From: Paracandidimonas soli
Lineage (GTDB): Bacteria; Pseudomonadota; Gammaproteobacteria; Burkholderiales; Burkholderiaceae_B
Assembly (NCBI RefSeq): GCF_004342005.1
Contig: NZ_SMBX01000003.1
Span: 62,001 to 126,000, forward strand
Direction: 5' to 3'
Length of the DNA: 64,000 bases
Both the position numbers and the translations under genes were made by a program. Under the pieces are notes generated by a model. It saw only the letters and a program-made list of their open reading frames with translations. It had not been told where the DNA came from and searched no databases. Below, in pieces: positions 41,177 to 49,506 of this stretch (positions within the stretch are counted from its first letter, which is position 1; every line of letters begins with the position of its first letter).

Positions 41177-41383
41177 ATGAAACATAACACCAAGGCAGTG
41201 CCGCGCGCATCAAAAACCGCGAAAAATCGCATGATCGGTCTTCGTCTCGACCCCGAATTTATGCGCGAGATTGAACAACTGGCCGAAGCCGAAGAGCGTT
41301 CCCTTGCCGATACAGCACGTATTTGCGTGCGCATTGGATTGAAAGAGCGACTGGCGTCTATCGGCAGCACCGCGGGCAAATAG
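41177..41383 (+). CDS. Small ribbon-helix-helix regulator (Cro/Cox-like position)
   Basis: The 68-residue protein has KNRMIGLRLDPEFMREIEQL and RSLADTARICVRIGL, a ribbon-helix-helix fold. As the first gene opposite the repressor it sits where Cro or Cox would be, and may control the lysis-lysogeny choice. The ATG at 41177 was chosen over an upstream TTG that would overlap the promoter. Confidence 0.7.
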   Translation: MKHNTKAVPRASKTAKNRMIGLRLDPEFMREIEQLAEAEERSLADTARICVRIGLKERLASIGSTAGK

Positions 41384-41385
41384 AC

Positions 41386-41664
41386 ATGGCCAAGCGAATA
41401 GGCATGCGGTGCCCGCACTGCGGCTCTCGCGCCCAGATCCGGACCTCCGTCGAACAAAGCCCCACGCTGCGCGACGTGTACTTCCTTTGCCAGAACTTGG
41501 TTTGCGGCCACTCATGGGTAGCCACCCTGGAAGCCGTGCGCACGATCGCGCCGAGCGGCCTGCCCAATCCACTCGTGGATCTACCGGTTTTGCCTCGCAA
41601 TGAGGTCGAGCGTGTGCACGACCTGCTTAATCCCACCTCTCAACGGAGCATCTTCGATGAATAA
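41386..41664 (+). CDS. ogr: Ogr/Delta-type late gene activator
   Basis: The 92-residue protein has the zinc-binding set MRCPHCGSRAQIRT...FLCQNLVCGHSW, the Ogr/Delta signature of P2-type activators that turn on the four late promoters. The C-terminal part (RTIAPSGLPNPLVDLPVLP) is family-like. It starts three bases after the RHH gene and its end overlaps the next gene. In P2, ogr lies next to D; here it is in the early region. Confidence 0.92.
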   Translation: MAKRIGMRCPHCGSRAQIRTSVEQSPTLRDVYFLCQNLVCGHSWVATLEAVRTIAPSGLPNPLVDLPVLPRNEVERVHDLLNPTSQRSIFDE

Positions 41665-42070
41665 CTTCAGCCATACACCTACCGACTTGCACCAGGTCCG
41701 GGACATCCAAGACGGGCTGCAGATCCGTGCCCTGGGGTTCATCCAGAAGCATGCCGGCTCCCACCTTGATCGGAAGCACCTGCTCAAGCGGGCCATGGCC
41801 TACCTCGTAGACCTTCACCCAATGGCCGAGCAGACGGCCGAAACCATCGCAGCCCGCGCTTTGTGCGAGTACGAAAGCCGGGGTGCAGCGCTAACCCTGG
41901 ACCTGGACAACAGCACCGCCTACATGCTGGTGGTCAACGATCCCTCGCGCGGATGCAAGCGCGTGTTCTCCATGGCTGATATCCGCCGACTTCTGTCCAC
42001 CGCCGACATGGCGCCCATACGCACGCCGTCCTACTCGGCGGCGATGGCCGGCACGGCCACCCCCCAGTAG
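41657..42070 (+). CDS. Hypothetical early phage protein
   Basis: A 137-residue soluble protein, not recognised. It has a helical middle (LKRAMAYLVDLHPMAEQTAE) and C-terminal KRVFSMADIRRLLSTADMAP. Starts inside the ogr 3' end (ATG at 41657). Its place between ogr and the primase suggests an early replication or control role. Confidence 0.6.
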   Translation: MNNFSHTPTDLHQVRDIQDGLQIRALGFIQKHAGSHLDRKHLLKRAMAYLVDLHPMAEQTAETIAARALCEYESRGAALTLDLDNSTAYMLVVNDPSRGCKRVFSMADIRRLLSTADMAPIRTPSYSAAMAGTATPQ

Positions 42071-42168
42071 CAAACCCCCAGAGGCCTAGCGGCCCGGACC
42101 TTGCCGACCCCGGCACGCGCGGAACTTGGCGCGTGCCGGGCGACGACCACCTTTTGATTGACTTCCTT

Positions 42169-44874
42169 ATGAGCATGTCCCCGGATCTACTTACCGACGC
42201 ATTGGCCCATCTCGCCGAGTTCGAATTCAAGGAACGTGGCGGTTGGTTGCGTCAGGGACGTTGCCCATCGTGCAGCCGCAAAGAGCTCTATACCAAAGCC
42301 GATGCACCCTGGGTTGTTCGGTGCGGGCGGCTCAACAACTGTGGGTACGAGATCCACATCAAGGAGCTATATCCCCAGTTGTTCGAGCAATGGTCGAGCC
42401 GATATCCATCCACTCCCAAAAACCCCAACGCCGCAGCGGAAGCCTACTTGTCCATCCACAGAGGCTTCGACATTTCAAAAATTCGTGGCTGCTATACCCA
42501 GGAAACCTATTTCGACCAGAAGCTCAACGCCGGCACTGCCACGGTCCGCTTTCAGATTGGCGATACCTGGTGGGAACGGCTCATCGACCAGCCCGGCCGC
42601 TTCGGTAAAAAGGCCAGATTCAAGTACGGCGGTAGCTACCAAGGACAGTGGTGGGTGCCGCCGGGCGTACATCCGCTGAATTCCCAGAAGCTTTGGCTGG
42701 TGGAAGGGATTTTCGATGCCATCGCGTTGATGCATCACGGCATTGATGCGTTGTCGCTGATGTCATGTAACAACTACCCAGAGAAGGCGCTGGCCGAGCT
42801 CAAAGCGAACAGGCCAACAGGGTCCACGCTCCCTGTGCTGGTCTGGGCGCTGGACGGCAATGAGGCCGGCAGAAGGTACATAAGAAAGTGGAAGGCACGA
42901 GCCGAGTCTGAAGGTTGGCTTTGCCAGGCAGCGGTAATTCCCCAGCGGGGCCGTACCCAACAAGACTGGAGCGACCTGCATTTGCTCGATCGAGCACAGG
43001 AAGACCCCGAGAAGCTGCACCTCTCACAGGAGGGCCTCAAGCGCTACCTGCACGAAGGTGCGCTGCTCACAGCAAAGACAGCAAGTGAAAAAGGCCTGCT
43101 GATCTACAACAACAGCAACAACCATACGGAGTTCGAGTTCGCACACAGCAACCGTCTGTACTGGTTCAAGCTGGACGTCGACAAATACCAGCATGCCCTG
43201 AACCGGATCGGCGAAGAAAACGGCGGGCTGAGTGACGACGAGTTGCGGGAACGCGCCCTGAACGAATCCAACAGCATCCGGGAGATTGCGAACTGCCTTC
43301 CAGTGCCGCTGTACTTTCAGGAGAACCGGATCACTGACGAGTCCTGGTACTACTTTCGCGTCACATTTCCCCATGACGGAAAGCCCGTCAAGAACACCTT
43401 CACCAGCTCTCAGGTCTCCACCGCCAGCGAGTTCAAGAAGCGTCTGCTGGGCATTGCGCCAGGCGCGGTCTATACGGGCAGCAACCAGCAGTTGGAACGC
43501 TCGATGAAAAACCAGCTGTTCAATATCAAGCGGGTGGAAACTGTCGATTTCATCGGCTACAGCCGCGATCTGAGCTGCTATGTGCTGGGCGACGTCGCCA
43601 TGAAAGACGGCAGCCTGTATACGCTGAACAATGAAGATTACTTCGATATCGGCCAGCTATCGGTCAAGAGTCTGAATCAGTCCGTCGAACTCAAGATCAA
43701 CTCCCAGCCGCACGAATACCAGACTGAATGGGTTAGCCAAATCTATGAGGCATTCGGTTCCAAGGGGCTTGCCGCCTTGGCGTTCTGGTTTGGCACGCTG
43801 TTCTGCGAGCAGATCCGGCAAGCACAGGATAGCTACCCATTCATGGAGATTGTGGGGGAGGCCGGCGCCGGGAAATCCACGCTGATCGAGTTCCTGTGGA
43901 AGCTGTTCGGTCGTAGCCACTATGAAGGCTTTGACCCCTCAAAATCTACCAATGCTGGCCGTGCGCGCAATTTCTCACAGGTATCCGGTCTGCCTGTTGT
44001 GCTGATCGAATCGGATCGTGAGGTAACAGGCGAGGGGAAGAGTCACGTCAAGACGTTCGACTGGGACGAGCTGAAAACCGCCTACAACGGTCGAAGCATC
44101 CGTTCCCGAGGCATGGCCACCGGCGGCAACGAAACATATGAGCCGCCATTCAGGGGCGCGATTGTCATCAGCCAGAACAATCAGGTGTCTGGGTCGGAAG
44201 CGATCATGACACGGATCATGCATCTGTATTTCGACCGAGCGGGGCAGTCGGCCACGACCAAGGCCGCAGCAAATAAGCTTTCTCGCACGGACGTTGCCTG
44301 CGTCTCCGGGTTCATTCTGGCAGCGACAAAACGCGAAGCCGCGGTCATGGCCATCCTGAACGAGAAGGCACCTATATACGAGAACTGGTTACTTGAAAAC
44401 CCGGATATCCGGACAGTCCGGATCGCAAAAAATCACGGCCAGCTTATGGCCCTGGCCGACGCGCTACGCCTCGTTATCAAGATCACGGACGAGCAGCACG
44501 CTGAGCTGCATGAGCAGATCGTTCGCATGGCGGTGGAGCGCCAGATGGCTACGAACTCCGACCACCCGCTGGTAATCGATTTCTGGGACATGTACGAGTT
44601 CCTGAATGGAGACGACGATATCGAGCCACGTCTGAACCATTCGCGTAATCCAGAGCGCGAAATCGCTATCAACTTCAATCATTTTGTCATGGTTGCCGCC
44701 GACCACAGGCAGCAAGTTCCCCCTCTGCGCGACCTCAAGAACCTGCTCAAGACCAGCCGCCGCTACCGCTATGACGGGCAGCGCGTGGTCAACAGCGCAA
44801 TTCACGCCCGAAATATCAACCACAAAGGCAGCACCTCGGAGCGCTGCTGGATTTTCTTAAAGGAGGCGCCATGA
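42169..44874 (+). CDS. P4-alpha-like primase-helicase
   Basis: The 901-residue protein joins three parts: an N-terminal zinc-binding domain (GRCPSCSRKELYT...CGRLNNCGYEI), a TOPRIM primase domain (LWLVEGIFDAIALMHHG, WALDGNEAGRRYIRKW) and a C-terminal helicase of the DUF927/SF3-like group with Walker A VGEAGAGKSTL near residue 562. This replaces the rolling-circle A protein of P2 and predicts theta-type replication from an iteron origin, as in P4. The ATG at 42169 was chosen as the first with a protein-like N-terminus. It runs into the next gene by four bases. Confidence 0.9.
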   Translation: MSMSPDLLTDALAHLAEFEFKERGGWLRQGRCPSCSRKELYTKADAPWVVRCGRLNNCGYEIHIKELYPQLFEQWSSRYPSTPKNPNAAAEAYLSIHRGFDISKIRGCYTQETYFDQKLNAGTATVRFQIGDTWWERLIDQPGRFGKKARFKYGGSYQGQWWVPPGVHPLNSQKLWLVEGIFDAIALMHHGIDALSLMSCNNYPEKALAELKANRPTGSTLPVLVWALDGNEAGRRYIRKWKARAESEGWLCQAAVIPQRGRTQQDWSDLHLLDRAQEDPEKLHLSQEGLKRYLHEGALLTAKTASEKGLLIYNNSNNHTEFEFAHSNRLYWFKLDVDKYQHALNRIGEENGGLSDDELRERALNESNSIREIANCLPVPLYFQENRITDESWYYFRVTFPHDGKPVKNTFTSSQVSTASEFKKRLLGIAPGAVYTGSNQQLERSMKNQLFNIKRVETVDFIGYSRDLSCYVLGDVAMKDGSLYTLNNEDYFDIGQLSVKSLNQSVELKINSQPHEYQTEWVSQIYEAFGSKGLAALAFWFGTLFCEQIRQAQDSYPFMEIVGEAGAGKSTLIEFLWKLFGRSHYEGFDPSKSTNAGRARNFSQVSGLPVVLIESDREVTGEGKSHVKTFDWDELKTAYNGRSIRSRGMATGGNETYEPPFRGAIVISQNNQVSGSEAIMTRIMHLYFDRAGQSATTKAAANKLSRTDVACVSGFILAATKREAAVMAILNEKAPIYENWLLENPDIRTVRIAKNHGQLMALADALRLVIKITDEQHAELHEQIVRMAVERQMATNSDHPLVIDFWDMYEFLNGDDDIEPRLNHSRNPEREIAINFNHFVMVAADHRQQVPPLRDLKNLLKTSRRYRYDGQRVVNSAIHARNINHKGSTSERCWIFLKEAP

Positions 44875-45290
44875 AAATCTATATCGCAGGCCCCATGACG
44901 GGGATCCCGGATCTCAACTTTCCAGCTTTCCACGCAACTGCAGCATCACTTCGCGCCGCCGGCCATACGGTGATCAACCCAGCAGAGCTGAATACGGATC
45001 CCAATGCCTCTTGGCACGAGTGCATGAAGATCGATATTCAAGCGCTGGTGACCTGCGACAGCATCTGCCTGTTGCCCAATTGGACGATATCGCGCGGCGC
45101 GCGGCTCGAGTTTCATATCGCCAGCCAGCTTGGCATGCAGGTGATTGAGGCATCCGCGTTTTTACCGACAAGGCTTGGCGGACGTAAACCGCGCTGGTTC
45201 GGAGTAGACCTGGCATCTGGCCGAGACAAGACGGCTCATTGTCATCGCCACGGCGATAGTAATGTCCAAGCTACTGGGGAGCCAAAATGA
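44871..45290 (+). CDS. DUF4406 nucleoside 2-deoxyribosyltransferase-like protein
   Basis: The 139-residue protein starts KIYIAGPMTGIPDLNFPAFH, then NPAELNTDPNASWHECMKID and LLPNWTISRGARLEFHIA, the DUF4406 signature related to nucleoside deoxyribosyltransferases (YIAGPM loop, Glu in ARLEFHIA). It could alter nucleotide pools during replication. It is coupled to the primase gene by ATGA and overlaps the next gene by four bases. Confidence 0.85.
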   Translation: MKIYIAGPMTGIPDLNFPAFHATAASLRAAGHTVINPAELNTDPNASWHECMKIDIQALVTCDSICLLPNWTISRGARLEFHIASQLGMQVIEASAFLPTRLGGRKPRWFGVDLASGRDKTAHCHRHGDSNVQATGEPK

Positions 45291-45613
45291 AGCACCACAT
45301 CTTGGTTCCTGGCAGACGCATTGGCAGGTCGTTACTGGCCGCATCGCTGCAGCAGATGATCGACGCCCATGCACTCTCGCGCCTGACGGTTCCGCTCGAA
45401 GCAGCTCTGGCGGATCCAGCTCTGGCAACTTGCCTCCGGAACACCGCTTTGGCCTCCATCGATGCCGCCAAGACCCATCCCCCATCCATTACCTATTTCC
45501 CTCTCGCACAGGCGGATCGCATGCGTCTCGCCGCCGGCGACCGCGACGACTATGAAGAAGAGAGCCCGCAAACCGTACCGGCCCAGGCCGATAAGGATTC
45601 CCATGATTGTTAA
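45287..45613 (+). CDS. Hypothetical phage protein
   Basis: A 108-residue protein of unknown function: a helical N-terminal half (RIGRSLLAASLQQMIDAHAL) and an acidic tail. It overlaps its neighbours at both ends, so it is part of one translationally coupled early operon. Confidence 0.55.
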   Translation: MKHHILVPGRRIGRSLLAASLQQMIDAHALSRLTVPLEAALADPALATCLRNTALASIDAAKTHPPSITYFPLAQADRMRLAAGDRDDYEEESPQTVPAQADKDSHDC

Positions 45614-45995
45614 AAGCCAACTTACATTAGGCCCGCTCGAAGAAATACTCACCCAGGTCGAGGAAACCGGCACTTTGCCGGTCGACGAGCGAGGCGAGCC
45701 TATCTACATCGATGGAAACGGTCACCCATACCCCTTGTGGGAGGCCATAGACGGCTTGATCGACATGTTCGATATGTGGTCCACCAGGCACAACAAACCG
45801 CTGCCCCTGGCCCCGCTACGCATGCTGGTGGGTGCCTTGCATTATTCGATGCCCATCACTGCCTTCAACCTGGAAGAGGTGAAGAAGGCCCTGCCGCGCC
45901 TGCGTGAGGCTGCTATGTCAATGGAGCACGACGACGCACGAGATCTGGTCGTGCAAACTCAGATCAAGGCAGAGCTGGAGGAAGGTAAGGCATGA
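45603..45995 (+). CDS. Hypothetical phage protein
   Basis: A 130-residue acidic protein: LGPLEEILTQVEETGTLPVD, GHPYPLWEAIDGLIDMFDMW. Not recognised. Start ATG at 45603 lies inside the preceding gene's end and its stop overlaps the methyltransferase start as ATGA. An upstream in-frame start at 45462 is less likely because it would sit inside the preceding gene. Confidence 0.6.
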   Translation: MIVKSQLTLGPLEEILTQVEETGTLPVDERGEPIYIDGNGHPYPLWEAIDGLIDMFDMWSTRHNKPLPLAPLRMLVGALHYSMPITAFNLEEVKKALPRLREAAMSMEHDDARDLVVQTQIKAELEEGKA

Positions 45996-47806
45996 GTAAT
46001 CTTTCAGAAATCAAGCACTTTCACATGTACTGCGGATCCGGCAGCGGCGCGGCAGGGTTCAGCGATGCCCGCCCTGAAATCCCTGGTTTGCAGGGACGTA
46101 TGGTGTGCCTGGGCGGCATGGACGTCGACGCGGCGGGCGCGGAAGACTTCCGCATGCTCAACGGTGTGCCGTGCGCGGTGCGGGATCTGTTCAGCCGCGG
46201 GCAGTATCTGAAATGGCATGGACAGGAGCCGCCGCCCGGGTGGGTCGAAGCCATGCCAGACGATGTGCGCGCAGCTGCGCAGCACCAGACCCCGGATGTC
46301 GTATTTTTGTCTGCGCCATGCAAAGGGTTTTCGGGATTGCTGCCGGCGGCGCACGCCGGAACAGCGCGCTACCAGGCGCTGAACGAACTGACCCTGCGCG
46401 GTGTATGGCTGATGCTGGAAGCCTGGGCCAGCGACCCGGTGCCGGTCATCCTGTTCGAGAACGTGCCGCGCATCGCCACGCGCGGACGCCACCTGCTGGA
46501 CCAGATCACCAGCATGCTGCGCCATTACGGATACATCGTGCGCGAGACCACGCACGACTGCGGCGAACTGGGCGGCTTGGCGCAGAGCCGCAAGCGGTTC
46601 CTGCTGATCGCGCGGCACGCCGAAAAAATTCCGGCATTCATCTACGAGCCGCCCAAGCGCCCGCTGCGTGGTGTAGGCGAGATCCTGGACCGCATGCACC
46701 TACCAGGCGACCTGTCCGCAGGCCCAATGCACCGCGTCCCTTCGCTATCGTGGAAAACTTGGGTACGGCTGGCGTTTGTCGAGGCCGGCAGCGACTGGCG
46801 CAGCCTGAACAAGCTCGCCGTTGAGAATGGCAACCTACGTGATTACATGATTGTCCCTGAAGCCCATGGCGGGTACCTGGGCGTGCGCGAATGGGACCAA
46901 CCTGCAGGCACTGTCACCAGCAGGGGCCTGCCGACCAACGGCGCATTCTCGATCGCGGATCCTCGCTTTGATCCGTCCGCTGCCTGGAAGGACGGTCAAG
47001 CCTATGGGGTGCGGCGCTGGGGAGATACCAGCGGTGCAATCAGCGGCGTCAAGTCTCCAGGCCAGGGTTCGTTCAGCGTGGCGGACCCGCGCCACCAAGG
47101 ACCGGCAAAGCACAGCAATGAGTTTCGCATCGTGCGGTACGACGAGGCGGCGCGCGCCGTGACCAGCGCCCACGGTACCGGGCAATGCGTGGCAGATCCA
47201 CGGCGGTCCGGCCCGACATACGGCAAGTACGGCGTCACCGGCTGGCAGAACCCGAGCGGCACCGTCATCGCTGGCAGCACCACCGGCCAGGGCGCGTTCG
47301 CAGTTGCCGATCCCCGGCCCGGAATGCAGCGCAGCCAGGGCGATGCCTACCTGACCGGAGGTCACTATGGCGTCGTCGGCTGGGATCAGCACAGCGGCGC
47401 CGTATCCGCATCTGCCTGCCACGATAACGGCCGCTGGTCTGTCGCCGACCCCAGGCCAATGCCTGCCCCCGATGATCGTCTGATATGCCGCATCACTGCA
47501 CTGGACGGTACCTGGCACCGACCCTTCACGACGCTGGAGTTGGCCGCCCTGCAGAGCTTCTTCGACCCCGACGATTACGCCGAGGCCGGCGCCGATCCGT
47601 TCTTGCTGTTCGGCTCATCCGACCAGGCTTGGCGCGAACGCATCGGAAACGCGGTGCCGCGCCGGGCGGCCAAGGCTATCGCCGAGGAAATCGGCCGCGC
47701 AATCCTGCTATCTCGTACGGGTGAGACATTCCAGCTATCCAGCACCCCGATATGGGTGCGCCCTATCGCAACGGCAATTGCTGTACAGGGAGGCATGGAG
47801 TCATGA
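45992..47806 (+). CDS. DNA cytosine-C5 methyltransferase with tandem VADPR repeats
   Basis: The 604-residue enzyme methylates cytosine at C5. Catalytic motif IV SAPCKGFSG is near residue 107, motif VI ILFENVPRI near 155, motif VIII SRKRFLLIAR near 205 and motif X RERIGNAVPRRAA near 555. Between VIII and X, residues 295-490 hold five copies of a roughly 35-46 residue unit, YxVxxW...GxVxS...GxFxVADPR, at 46874, 47003, 47123, 47228 and 47366. The unit resembles motif IX repeated. No nuclease partner is seen, so it may guard the phage against host restriction. Confidence 0.92.
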   Translation: MSNLSEIKHFHMYCGSGSGAAGFSDARPEIPGLQGRMVCLGGMDVDAAGAEDFRMLNGVPCAVRDLFSRGQYLKWHGQEPPPGWVEAMPDDVRAAAQHQTPDVVFLSAPCKGFSGLLPAAHAGTARYQALNELTLRGVWLMLEAWASDPVPVILFENVPRIATRGRHLLDQITSMLRHYGYIVRETTHDCGELGGLAQSRKRFLLIARHAEKIPAFIYEPPKRPLRGVGEILDRMHLPGDLSAGPMHRVPSLSWKTWVRLAFVEAGSDWRSLNKLAVENGNLRDYMIVPEAHGGYLGVREWDQPAGTVTSRGLPTNGAFSIADPRFDPSAAWKDGQAYGVRRWGDTSGAISGVKSPGQGSFSVADPRHQGPAKHSNEFRIVRYDEAARAVTSAHGTGQCVADPRRSGPTYGKYGVTGWQNPSGTVIAGSTTGQGAFAVADPRPGMQRSQGDAYLTGGHYGVVGWDQHSGAVSASACHDNGRWSVADPRPMPAPDDRLICRITALDGTWHRPFTTLELAALQSFFDPDDYAEAGADPFLLFGSSDQAWRERIGNAVPRRAAKAIAEEIGRAILLSRTGETFQLSSTPIWVRPIATAIAVQGGMES

Positions 47807-48777
47807 TCACCGACACACAGAAGCTGGCTTCGCTCCTGCGGGATGGCCCGTACTTACGCAGTGGCAATGAAACCATCCGCATCATGAATGCAGCCTCTGA
47901 CCACATTGATGCCATGATGGAACATCTTGCCGCCTACCCCGCCGATTGGCGGGAAGACAGCAGCCTAGAAACGTGGTTTCCCCTGACCGCCGAGCAGGTT
48001 AGGGCCCAGGCAGCGGAGATAGATGGTCTACGCGCCAATCTTGAACATCATCAAGCCTACTGGATCAACCATCGTGGCGCGGCATTGGCGTGCAGCAGTG
48101 CCATGCGAGACGCATATTCGGATGAAAAGGTTCGCGCCGACGCGGCAGAGGCGGTGATAGCGCGGCTGCGTGGCTGGCTGGCGGACATTATTTTTGAAAT
48201 CGACGAGATCGAGCGCAACAGAATCGTTATTCAACAGGAGAACCCAATGAAAGACCTTAAAGATATTGATTCCGTAGCACTGCAAATGTGCCGCAGTGCA
48301 GGACTGGATGACGACACAGCAGCAGCGCTTATATCTCGAGTGGCAGGAGCGATAGATTGTGGCAAGTCGCACGCTGTAGGCCTGGCCGTCACCGAAGCCG
48401 AACAATCAGCATGGCACGCTGGTATCGAGGCTGGCCGAGAGATTGAGCGGGACAATGCTGCGGTGGGGCAGGGGCCGGTGGCTTTTCTATGCCGGGAGTG
48501 CGATGAAGAGGGCTGGTCAACCTACGCTGTGATGCCACACGAGGTGCCGTCCACGGGCGAATTTCTGCATGTCGAGCCGCTCTACGCCTCGCCCGTTGCC
48601 GCCCAGGCCAGCGGGCAAGATCGGGAAGATGCGGAGCGCTGGCGACACGTCCTGAAATGTTGGGAAAACGAGGCTCCCGGAATAGTCGCTCTGGCGACGC
48701 AAGCCAGGGTCGGTTCCGTCTCGCAACTGATCGAATACGTAGACGCCGCCCGCGCTGCGCCGAAGGAGAAATCATGA
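47803..48777 (+). CDS. Hypothetical phage protein
   Basis: A 324-residue protein with a helical middle (RAQAAEIDGLRANLEHHQAY) and a C-terminal part with VAFLCRECDEEGWSTYAVMP and FLHVEPLYASPVAAQASG, the latter like tails found in many phage early proteins ('VxPLYxxP'). Possibly a mosaic of two proteins: an internal ATG at 48247 (MKDLKDIDSVALQMCRSAGL) follows an AACAGGAGAA ribosome site and may start a second product. Coupled to the methyltransferase by ATGA. Confidence 0.6.
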   Translation: MITDTQKLASLLRDGPYLRSGNETIRIMNAASDHIDAMMEHLAAYPADWREDSSLETWFPLTAEQVRAQAAEIDGLRANLEHHQAYWINHRGAALACSSAMRDAYSDEKVRADAAEAVIARLRGWLADIIFEIDEIERNRIVIQQENPMKDLKDIDSVALQMCRSAGLDDDTAAALISRVAGAIDCGKSHAVGLAVTEAEQSAWHAGIEAGREIERDNAAVGQGPVAFLCRECDEEGWSTYAVMPHEVPSTGEFLHVEPLYASPVAAQASGQDREDAERWRHVLKCWENEAPGIVALATQARVGSVSQLIEYVDAARAAPKEKS

Positions 48778-49184
48778 ACAAGAAGGAGCTCGCACAACGT
48801 ATGCTGGATGCCGACCTGACAATGGTCGCCGCCATCTGGCTGGGCGGCATTGATGTAGATAGCCCTCCCGATCTGCTGGTCGATTGGGCGGACGATGGAA
48901 AGCTGGAAGGCGTGGGAATGTTAGGGGGCGATCTGCTTGATTTTCTGGCTCGCAATGAATATCGAATGCCGTTCATCGCTGAGTTTTCGTTCCCCGTACC
49001 GCGCAATTTCCACTTTCACAAAGATGGCTCCGCGCACTTTTGGTCAACAGGCGGCGTGTACAAGCATAAGGTTTTCCTGGCTGACACCATCGAGAATTGC
49101 ATCACACAGGCATGCACGTGGGCGGAGACTGAGTTTATTCGCTACGAGAGCGAAGCACTCGCTGCGGCAAAGGAGCGGGCATGA
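48774..49184 (+). CDS. Hypothetical phage protein
   Basis: A 136-residue protein of unknown role: KKELAQRMLDADLTMVAAIW, then NFHFHKDGSAHFWSTGGVYK. GGAGAAATC before the ATG is a strong ribosome site. Overlaps its neighbours by four bases each. Confidence 0.6.
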   Translation: MNKKELAQRMLDADLTMVAAIWLGGIDVDSPPDLLVDWADDGKLEGVGMLGGDLLDFLARNEYRMPFIAEFSFPVPRNFHFHKDGSAHFWSTGGVYKHKVFLADTIENCITQACTWAETEFIRYESEALAAAKERA

Positions 49185-49285
49185 GGATCAAACGAAAATT
49201 TGCCTGGATTCTTCTTGTGTTGGCGTTTATGGCAACAGTCCCGCCTGTTTTTTGGAAAATTCTGTTTGTGATGGAGCTTCTATGA
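49181..49285 (+). CDS. 34-residue single-pass membrane peptide
   Basis: MRIKRKFAWILLVLAFMATV and 14 more residues: a basic start followed by one membrane segment. It begins with ATGA overlap and ends in TATGAG overlapping the AlpA-like gene, so coupling at both ends supports real translation. Function unknown; small membrane peptides in this place can be superinfection-exclusion or toxin-like proteins. Confidence 0.55.
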   Translation: MRIKRKFAWILLVLAFMATVPPVFWKILFVMELL

Positions 49286-49503
49286 GCGCGGTTGCTATCA
49301 GCCCAGATGGCCTATATCGCTGGAGCGACATCAAAGATCTGGTGCCGGTTTCGCGTGAGACATGGCGTAAGCGGGTGATTGATGGTACGGCGCCAGCGCC
49401 AGTTCAGCTCAGCCCTCGCTGCACCTGCTACCGTGGGGAGGATCTGTTGCTTTGGCTGCAGGATCCTATCGGTTACCGGAGAGACCCGGCAGAAAAGCAA
49501 TAA
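49282..49503 (+). CDS. AlpA/excisionase-like small DNA-binding protein
   Basis: A 73-residue protein with GLYRWSDIKDLVPVSRETWR, then KRVIDGTAPAPVQLSPRC and YRGEDLLLWL: a MerR-like winged helix of the AlpA/Xis type. It ends 3 bp before the convergent integrase stop, so it probably steers excision. The WSDIKDLVPVSRETW core is typical. Confidence 0.75.
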   Translation: MSAVAISPDGLYRWSDIKDLVPVSRETWRKRVIDGTAPAPVQLSPRCTCYRGEDLLLWLQDPIGYRRDPAEKQ

Positions 49504-49506
49504 CCC

